Part shown: positions 17,473 to 24,192 of the stretch, in pieces
Position numbering within the stretch: the stretch's first letter is position 1
Layout of the letters: every line of letters starts with the position of its first letter
DNA from: Mesotaenium endlicherianum
Taxonomy: Eukaryota > Streptophyta > Zygnematophyceae > Zygnematales > Mesotaeniaceae
Assembly (NCBI GenBank): GCA_009602735.1
Contig: WELA01008529.1
Coordinates: 39,678 to 63,869, forward strand
Direction: 5' to 3'
DNA: 24,192 nt
The notes under the pieces: model-generated
The model's input: only the letters and a program-made list of their open reading frames with translations
The model's database searches: none
What the model was told of the DNA's origin: nothing
Made by a program: the position numbers and the translations under genes

Positions 17473-19734
17473 TTTTCCAGTGGCGAAAACCTTAGTTTCC
17501 TGCTGCTTTTCCCCAACACAGGCATCCAGTAGTTGCTACTCTTTGGGTTCAGGTGGGGGCTTTTTGCCCTCATCCTGATCTTTAGGCTTTCCTGCCTGAT
17601 TGTTAGGCGATGGAGTGGCAAGCTTCGCAGCTTGCTCCTCCGCTGACTTAGGCTCGGCGGCCTGCTTCTTAGGCCTTCTACCTTTTTCGATGGATTGTCG
17701 CCTCTCCTGTTGAGTGGAGTATTTTAGACGCCTCTAGATGGGCTGCCTCAAGAACCTTTCTTCATCGGCTGCAGTCGAGCTGGTCTTCGTTCCTCCCTCT
17801 TCACGTGGTGGGGGCGGGTTCGGCAAAGGCCACCCTGCTGGATCTGCTCTGGGGTTGATTGTCCAACCTCACTCGCGCTCAATGGTAGCAATGCGCGCAA
17901 CGGTTGTGCCAAACTCCTCCCTGGCTGGTGGCGTAACCGTCCATGCTTGTGTCAAAATCTGCGATCTTTGAGCCGCAGCTAGTTGTGCGTATACGGCATT
18001 CTCTGCTGTCAAGCGGCTTATGGTACTTTTCAGCTCTACCAATTCCCTTTCAGAAACTGCACGTGTCCTAGGAGCTAAACTATCCTTCTTCCACGTTCCA
18101 GTGGATGAAGGGCGCACCAGGCTTTGCGAATCAAGCCATTCTCTCCCTCTCTCTGCAAAATCTCCAAGATAGGTTGCGGAGGAGGAGCCATGGTTCCTTT
18201 TGGAACCCCTTCTCTTTGAGTTGCTCCCCTGTACTTGAGATAATGCATCAGCATCCGCCTGAAAGGTGCGTTCCCTTCCCGAGCCACCTTTTTTGGTCTG
18301 CTTGCGTGACCGTGGGGATTACCTTGTGTGGGTTCCACCTTAGCGGTGCAGGCAGCCACTTCTTGCGGCTGTTGTAGCTGATGAGGGGTAGCTCCTGGTG
18401 CTGGAAAGCTGGCGGTTAAAGTGCTACATGTAGGCGACCTCAAATTGTTGTATAGATCTGCAGGGCTGGGCCCCTCCATTATTAAGTGGTCGGCCACCCA
18501 GTCATCCATCCTGAGCTCTTGTAGTTCCAACAGGAGTAATTCTGGAGTAGGGAAACGTGGAATTTCTTCCCAAATCTCCTCTTCATTGGTGACTGACGGC
18601 AGGTCGAACTCTGGAAGGTCTGGCATCTCTGCCTCATCTTCAACTAACGTCTCCACTCCAGGTGGTGGTGGCTCTCCATCATTATCTGTATTGAGCTTCG
18701 CCACGTTGACGATGGCTGATTGCAGAGCGCTTGCCGCCTTAGCCACTTCCTCTTCCTTGTGCCGTCGAGCGTCTGCTTCCAGCAATTGCTCCATGATCTG
18801 CCTTGCGATGGATTCAGCTGTCTGATCGGCTGTAACCCTGCTGTTGCCCCTTAGCCTGCGGCTCTGGGCTCATCAAAGAAGGTGTTGTGGACAATTGCTT
18901 GCCCGACTCCTCCTTGCGTTCTTCGAATATCACTTGGAGGCATATGGTCTTTGCAGACCCTCCAAAATCTCCTAAATTCTGGCTATTCTCTTCAGCCCAT
19001 TCACCAATATTGTACTGGCGTTCACCGAGGGATGCTCTATAGGTATCATAGGACTCTTCAGGGGTCCTATTCAGGTACTCTTCAGATGCCCATCTTGGCC
19101 CTTCACCAATGCTGCGCTGGCGCTCTTGCACTGATGCTTGGTTTAGATAGTATTAAAAGTCTTCAAACGTTAGCTCAGGGGTCTACTTCTCGGACTCCTC
19201 TGACATGTCTTGTAACGGCGCTTGCTCTGGTGAAGAAGATAGACACTTTTGGTTAGCTTCCCAGTTACTTGAACTTTCCTGCCAGTAGTCTCCGCGTCCA
19301 GCTGCTCTTGGGCTGAGGTGGGTATCATACCCTGATCTGGCATCTTCTAGAGTCTCCTCACGCCCTGATGTCGCGGCTCCGAAAGGTGGTCTCTCAAAAA
19401 TTTGACCGTGAGTGGCGTTTCTCACATATGGCGGGGTGTCCTGCGTATCGTCTTCTGCGCTTGGCAGCGGCGTCGTCTGCTCAGACGTCTGGTCCCCCAT
19501 GAGTGTATCCTCTCTTTCCAGAGATGCTTGTAATTCATTGGTCTGGTTATCGATCCAGTCCAACAGATCCTGGCATCTCATCAGTCTAGCTACCCCAGCT
19601 TCCTTGAATGCTCTGTCTCTGGCAGCTTCCGCTGCGTCTCTTTGCACACCGTATTCTTCTTGTTGCTGATGTGCCGTCCTGATAGCCCTCTGATCAGATG
19701 TTGGCACCACATGGACCCCAATTGTCACTGGTCT
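17473..19734 (-). pseudogene. Ty3-B ORF1 / Gag-like region, degraded
   Basis: The region upstream of RT is Glu/Gln/Arg/Pro-rich and mostly predicted helical. Pieces are 19734-19183 (frame entering from the neighbouring LTR), a same-frame continuation 19131-18814, a shifted frame 18794-18075, and 18117 to about 17473 shifted again. In-frame stops are at 19185-19183 (TAG), 19155-19153 (TAA), 17871-17869 (TGA), 17736-17734 (TAG) and 17538-17536 (TAG). A coiled-coil stretch (ERELVELKSTISRLTAENAVYAQLAAAQ, split by type) lies at about 18055-17970. The last part is Lys/Pro/Glu-rich. I find neither a CCHC knuckle nor an aspartic protease motif. Position and strand make it the Gag equivalent; homology is not established. 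Confidence 0.5.
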
Positions 19735-20122
19735 TGTGAAAGGGGAAAGGGTGCGGGGAGTGCGCCCACACACACTCACGCACCCACACCCGCGAGTGGA
19801 AGCGTGCACAAGGACCTTTTCTAGTTGCATACACAAGGTGGAGTGGCCTGGTGGTGTGCCACCCTTGCAAGAGAGAGAGGGCTACATGAGAGAGGAGTGG
19901 AAAAGAACTCATTTTATTAAGAAAAGTCGTGTACAAGTTAAGAAGGTTAGACTAGATTAGACTAGACAAGACAAGACCCCCTCTTTTATGCTTCAACTCT
20001 AAGTGTCCTCTCTAGCAAAGTACACCTTCTACTATGGCTCCTTCCATGTAGGTGACCTTGCCTAGTTGGACAAGCTAGCACACTCACACGCACCCAATCA
20101 CACTCTAGAATGTTCTACTACA
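19735..20122 (-). repeat. LARD-like element 3' LTR
   Basis: This is the left 388-bp copy. On the minus strand it has a TATA-like CATAAAAGAG (19990-19981) and an AATAAA polyadenylation signal (19918-19913). It lacks an adjacent primer-binding site, as expected for a 3' LTR. The sequence just right of it reads GTGAGGAGTTAGTGGATTG on the minus strand, a purine-rich stretch that could be the polypurine tract. Confidence 0.9.
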
Positions 20123-23100
20123 CAATCCACTAACTCCTCACTGAGTTTCTAGATATTCCACGATCACTTTGGCACTCTACGTAATCGTACGTAGTTTCTA
20201 GAACCCTCATGATTCAATGTCCTACTTTCTGGACTTCAACCAAAATTTTCGTCACTGGACCTGTCCTTGTCACTAAATTGAATCTGTGACACTAAAAACT
20301 CACTAAAAACTCCCAAAATTCATAACTTTCTCAATACTTGTCCAAATGACTTGAAATAAAGGCCAAAGTTCTCTAAAATCACACTCTATGCATATAAAAT
20401 GCTAGAAAGATACAAAATACACTTTCATAACCTTACATCACCCCCCTCCTCAAGATGCGACGTCCTCGGCGCATACTAAGCATAAGTGGCGTCGTATGAG
20501 GAATCGAGCTCAAATATATGCTAGACAAACACATAGATATTATACAAGTTGCAGGTCTTGAACGGGCTCCAAGATGATGCTCAATACTCCAAACTACTCC
20601 ACGTAGTAAAATTCCATCGCATATGTTAGCTCCACACATGGCGTCTCCTGACACAAATGCATCTTTGTTTTCAACTCCTTCTTGGAATAGGCCAATATCT
20701 TCATGAAGGCTATAACATACTGCCTCCATCATGTCCACATACTCCAAAGCTGGATCCAAGGCATAATAGTCCGCCAAATTGCCAAAATACTCCATCTTCG
20801 CCCTCTTGGACAAGTGGCAATCCCTCGTCGCGCCATGTGGCTTACTCGTGGTGCTCTTATAATTTTGACCAGATTACATCATGAACCTGACTCCACTATG
20901 TTCTTGAACCTTCTGGTACACTTAGCTACCTCTAGCTCTAAGCCATACTCCTTGTAGAGGTATTGCACTCTCTCACTTGTGTGCGTGACTCGTGGTGACC
21001 TCTGAAGACGCCAAGTGGCACCCCTTTGACTTTTTCTTACATTTTTAGCCTGAAAGTTGTGTAATCTACATATTATCTCCCCTTGGTATGCTTTGTTTCT
21101 CACTGGTATGCTTTGTTTCTCCTGATTCCAAGCCTAAGACCATGCAATCAGATTGCGCCTTGCCTCACACATGTGGCTCGCACGGCAGTCCAGCACACCG
21201 CCATGTGGCACTGTCAGGACTTCAATTAATGTTTTTATAAAAAAACAACTGCTTCTGAATCTGAACTCATAGGACTGCCTCTCCACAAAATCTCAGAATC
21301 TGAATCTAAGTCTAACACTCAAACGAGATCGTCACTTTGTGCCTCACGCTCGTAGGACGCACACGCGCGCAACACGTATCAAGCTCCCGCGCCTACAAAT
21401 GGCACATGCTTAAACCCTTGATTTTGAAACTTGACTATGATTCAGGGCAGGCCTTATACCAGGTCTATCACCTCATGTAGGACTTCTAGGAAAAATATTT
21501 CCCACTCTCTTAAATTGGCAAAAAGTAGCCAAAATCTGCCAACTTTTACCCTCACGCTCGCCTACCCGTAAAACCCTCAAACATGGACAGATTTGAGTAT
21601 GTTCCAAGCACTAGCTCTCAAACTTCTTTCCACTTCACATCTCTTAGGTACAAATGAAATCATGGGACTGGCTTGACCTTACTTACAAGCACTATAAACA
21701 ACTATAACACTCCCCCCCCTCATCGTGAAGGTAAGGCGCTTACCACTCGAGTGTCCAAGTCCAGATTTTACGCCTCTCTCTTGCTTGCTTGTATAGGCGC
21801 TGATTCTTCTAGCTTCATGTCCAATTCCTTGTCATATATCTCCATCTTAGGCAGGACATATCAGCCCCATAACACTTGGTCTCCTCCTCATAGGTCCATA
21901 TCTATAAAGTCGTAGTCTCCATCACGCGACGATAATATTCTTCACAAGGCATGAGCGTGTAGTCTCGCTCGTGGTGCACCAAACTCCATCATAGTCTTCT
22001 TCTTGGCTAGATGCTCGCTCCCACATACCTCTGGCTCTTCTTGAAGGTCAGCCTTTACACAAGGCTCCAAGAAACACATCTGGAACGCCTCCAAGAGCTC
22101 CATAACTTGGGCATACGCACATACTCTTAGTGCTTGCACCTCATCTTGTGCACGCACACAAGTCGTCATGCAAGCGGGCTTTTCTTGAGCTCACTTTCTA
22201 GGAGATCCTCCACTTGAGCAGGTGGGGTCTGCTCTATAAATGAGCAAGGGGATCATACACCTCTACTTGCTCCACCGGCGATGCGCGCTCGCCAAGGTTG
22301 TTAGGAGGCGCGCTTGCTCCATGTGATGACCGAGCCAAGGCCACCAAAACAAGCGCTTCACCTTCACCTTCACCTTCCCGCGTCACTTCCTTGCTAGCGG
22401 GCTGAAGATAGCTACTTGTGGTCTTATCTACCTCCACCTATTTCACTATCTTCACTTGACTATACTCCTCCTTAGTCTTCACTTGACCCGTGCACTAAAG
22501 CACTAGAGGATAGGCTACTCTTCTTGTGCAACTCCTTCCACATGCTTAGCTTCTTGAGTGCACTCTAGCCTTGGTCACCCCAATGACACTTCTTACTACT
22601 AAACCCAGCTTGCCTTGGTGCTCTACTTTCACATGAAGAGCTTCCATAGATGCATTAAAATCTGCCCCTTAACTATGCCATCATACAACTAGTTGCACAC
22701 GCACTTCAAGTGGGAGACATCTTTTGCACTAGCTCCTTGCACCAACTTCATACCTTGCTTCTTCTTCCACACCATAGGCTTGTCTTCATCATAGTTCTCA
22801 ACTCCATATACTCCGTAGTACTCTCCTCCATAAGAAAAGAGAAATCTGAACTTGAAAGGCTCCATCTCCATCTCTCCTCTTTGAAGGAAAATCTGGAATA
22901 CTTCTTCTTGCTCCAAGCCTTCTCCACGATGCTTCTCTTCACTTAAGGCTTCTTCAATCTCCATACAAGGTACCAAGCTCCATCATGGCTGGCCTCAAAT
23001 AACCAGTGGCTACATAGGAGTGATGCAAGGCACCCAAATCTGGCCACATACTTGGCCAACTTGGTGCAACACCTAGGTGCACCCTCTCTTGAGCTTCTCA

Positions 23101-23657
23101 TGAGCTCCTATTGAGCTTGCGAGTGCTATGCCCGCCAAAGCTCCTAGACTTGCAAGTACACATGCTTGCTAAGTTCCCGGTTGCCAACTCTTACTATCCT
23201 CTCCACCTTCATTGACAACTTAAAATAAAGATGGGCACATACTCCTTCTAGCTACCAACACCTCTATGCTAAGCCCCCCCCCTCAAAGAAAGAGCTTAAC
23301 ACTAAAGAGACTACATCTTCAAGGAAAAATCCAGCCGTGTGAACTCCAGATTTTCTTCATGCTCATATGTCTTCATACTTGAGCAAAGGCTGCTCTATAT
23401 TACTCATATCACTTCCATGCTTGGGCAACCTCCTCACACTACAAAGAAGACGTACAAAAATCTGATTGCATCCAAGTTAACGTTTCTTGGAGCACCTCTC
23501 CCTTCCCATCTCCTCCCTCCTTCAAGAGAGTGAGATGCTAGCTTGCATCAACATCTTCATGGCTGCCCTTAGCAACTTTCCTTGCTTCTCCTCTCTACCC
23601 TCTCTACACTCCTACAAGCATCACCGACCAAAGCTCCTCCTTCAAATGAAGCAACTA
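20123..23657 (-). other. Interior of the LARD-like element, no recognised gene
   Basis: This is 3.5 kb without retroelement enzyme motifs. The longest minus frames are 22976-22689 (95 codons, Glu/Lys-rich, with FKFRFLFSYGGEYYGVYGVE), 22169-21942 and 22437-22234. They may be remnants of a gag, but I recognise nothing in them. Three G-runs preceded by GAG on the minus strand, at 20446-20441, 21719-21712 and 23282-23274, resemble polypurine tracts. A 20-bp tandem repeat lies at 21084-21123. Confidence 0.5.
21084..21123. repeat. 20-bp tandem duplication
   Basis: TGGTATGCTTTGTTTCTC occurs at 21084-21101 and again at 21104-21121, with a 20-bp period, inside the LARD-like element. Confidence 0.85.
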
Positions 23658-23673
23658 GGTAGCTTTGATACCA
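23658..23673 (-). other. Primer-binding site (Met tRNA type)
   Basis: The minus strand reads TGGTATCAAAGCTACC directly after the LTR end. The first 12 bases differ at one position from TGGTATCAGAGC, the site complementary to the plant initiator Met tRNA 3' end. It sets the orientation of the LARD-like element. Confidence 0.75.
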
Positions 23674-24061
23674 TGTGAAAGGGGAAAGGGTGCGGGGAGT
23701 GCGCCCACACACACTCACGCACCCTCACCCGCGAGTGGAAGCGTGCACAAGGACCTTTCCTAGTTGCATACACAAGGTGGAGTGGCCTGGTGGTGTGCCA
23801 CCCTTGCAAGAGAGAGAAGGCTACATGAGAGAGGAGTGGAAAAGAACTCACTTTATTAAGAAAAGTCGTGTACAAGTTAAGAAGGTTAGACTAGATTAGT
23901 CTAGACAAGACAAGACCCCCTCTTTTATGCTTCAACTCTAAGTGTCCTCTCTAGCAAAGTACACCTTCTACTATGGCTCCTTCCATGTAGGTGACCTTGC
24001 CTAGTTGGACAAGCTAGCACACTCACACGCACACAATCACACTCTAGAATGTTCTACTACA
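23674..24061 (-). repeat. LARD-like element 5' LTR
   Basis: This is the right 388-bp copy, starting TGTAGTAGAAC at 24061 and ending CCTTTCACA at 23674 on the minus strand. It carries CATAAAAGAG (TATA-like, about 23929-23920), AATAAA (23857-23852), and near its start AGAACATTCT, a heat-shock-element-like nGAAnnTTCn word. The order U3-TATA-AATAAA-U5 is that of a working LTR. Confidence 0.9.
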
Positions 24062-24192
24062 CTGTAGTGATTTGAGTTATTATACATTAGTTTGCATATA
24101 TTTTAATGTTTTCAAATATATTTGGAGTAGTATTGTGTGGAGTCAAGTGTGAATAGGTACTCTAGTAACTTGGTTCATGTCCTTTGAACCTT
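24062..24192. other. AT-rich right flank, nothing recognised
   Basis: The sequence after the LARD-like 5' LTR is AT-rich and has no ORF. It could be genomic flank or the outer part of the missing Ty3-B 5' LTR; there is no second copy in the window to decide. Confidence 0.4.

Larger units (their letters stand above)
14338..19734 (-). mobile_element. Decayed Ty3-like element 'Ty3-B' with PHD-type integrase tail
   Basis: Minus-strand order: a long Gag-like ORF1 region (19734 to about 17475), RT (17472-16698), RNase H (16600-15857), integrase (15781-15113), integrase C-terminal module and PHD-like finger (15088-14487). It carries at least ten in-frame stops and about five frameshifts. No aspartic protease motif, CCHC knuckle or LTR pair was found. 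It is bounded by Ty3-A on its 3' side and by the LARD-like element on its 5' side, both of which probably interrupted or replaced its LTRs. It is clearly older than Ty3-A. Confidence 0.75.
19735..24061 (-). mobile_element. Non-autonomous LTR retrotransposon (LARD-like)
   Basis: Two 388-bp LTRs, 19735-20122 and 23674-24061, differ at about 6 positions (98.5% identical) and begin and end TG...CA. The right LTR is followed on the minus strand directly by TGGTATCAAAGC, one mismatch from the initiator-Met tRNA primer site, so the right LTR is 5' and the element points left. The 3.55-kb interior has no RT, integrase, protease or CCHC motif and only short frames. This fits a large retrotransposon derivative that needs enzymes supplied by others. 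The 5-bp flanks differ (GGTCT at 19730-19734; CTGTA at 24062-24066), so no target-site duplication is seen. Confidence 0.85.

Noticed and set aside
10160..19185. Reassigned genetic code with TAG/TAA read as Gln, as in some ulvophyte algae
   Set aside because: Ty3-B also has TGA stops and several frameshifts, so decay explains it. Ty3-A pol has only one TAG in about 2.9 kb, far fewer than expected if TAG were a normal Gln codon.
19735..19836. N-terminal extension of the Ty3-B ORF1 frame (MCMQLEKVLVHAS...)
   Set aside because: These codons lie inside the 3' LTR of the LARD-like element. The homologous LTR at 23674-24061 encodes the same residues without Ty3-B, so the fusion is accidental.
22689..22976. 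95-codon minus-strand ORF in the LARD-like interior
   Set aside because: No family resemblance, short, Glu/Lys-rich. I could not support it as a gene, so it is mentioned only in the interior entry.

Overview
This window looks like nuclear DNA of a large, repeat-rich plant or alga: one intron-containing host gene at the left, then about 16 kb of LTR retrotransposons, all on the minus strand. Spliced exons, CA/GT microsatellites, pyrimidine-rich introns, a chromodomain Ty3 element and an integrase-linked PHD finger suggest a streptophyte or green alga. A charophyte such as Chara is my tentative guess; the sequence alone does not prove it. There is no bacterial operon, CRISPR array or RNA gene that I can support.

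Layout. 1-2145: unassigned upstream sequence with a 16-bp tandem repeat (931-1056) and an alternating purine-pyrimidine/GT tract. 2146-4747 (+): the last four exons of a UBX-domain protein of the FAF/UBXD8/plant-PUX kind; its 5' exons are not recognised. 4748 to about 7390: AT-rich intergenic DNA. 7738-14337 (minus): a Ty3/gypsy chromovirus (called Ty3-A here) with a truncated gag, a protease, a reverse transcriptase/RNase H/integrase/chromodomain polyprotein, and an extra coiled-coil ORF between pol and the 3' LTR. About 14338-19734 (minus): a badly decayed second Ty3-like element (Ty3-B), whose integrase ends in a PHD-like zinc finger instead of a chromodomain. 19735-24061 (minus): an LTR element with two 388-bp LTRs and a Met-tRNA-type primer site but no recognisable pol, i.e. 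a non-autonomous LARD-like element. 24062-24192: AT-rich flank.

How the parts work together. In Ty3-A the end of gag carries a canonical -1 frameshift arrangement: slippery T TTA AAA, a 7-nt spacer, then a 7-bp hairpin. The -1 frame runs straight into protease, so Gag and Gag-Pro would be made in a fixed ratio. Ty3-A cannot be autonomous as it stands: its 5' LTR stops at the TATA box, the 5' half of gag is gone, and pol has one amber codon and one 1-nt frameshift. Ty3-B has at least ten in-frame stops and several frameshifts. The LARD-like element keeps LTR promoter, polyadenylation signal and primer site, and would need enzymes from another element.

The most interesting items are the gag-pro frameshift signal, the unrecognised accessory ORF of Ty3-A (about 559 codons once two short tandem duplications are discounted), the TATA-precise truncation of the Ty3-A 5' LTR, and two neighbouring Ty3 elements ending in different chromatin-reader modules. 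All three ambiguous bases (N) in the window lie in short duplications, so some breaks may be assembly errors.
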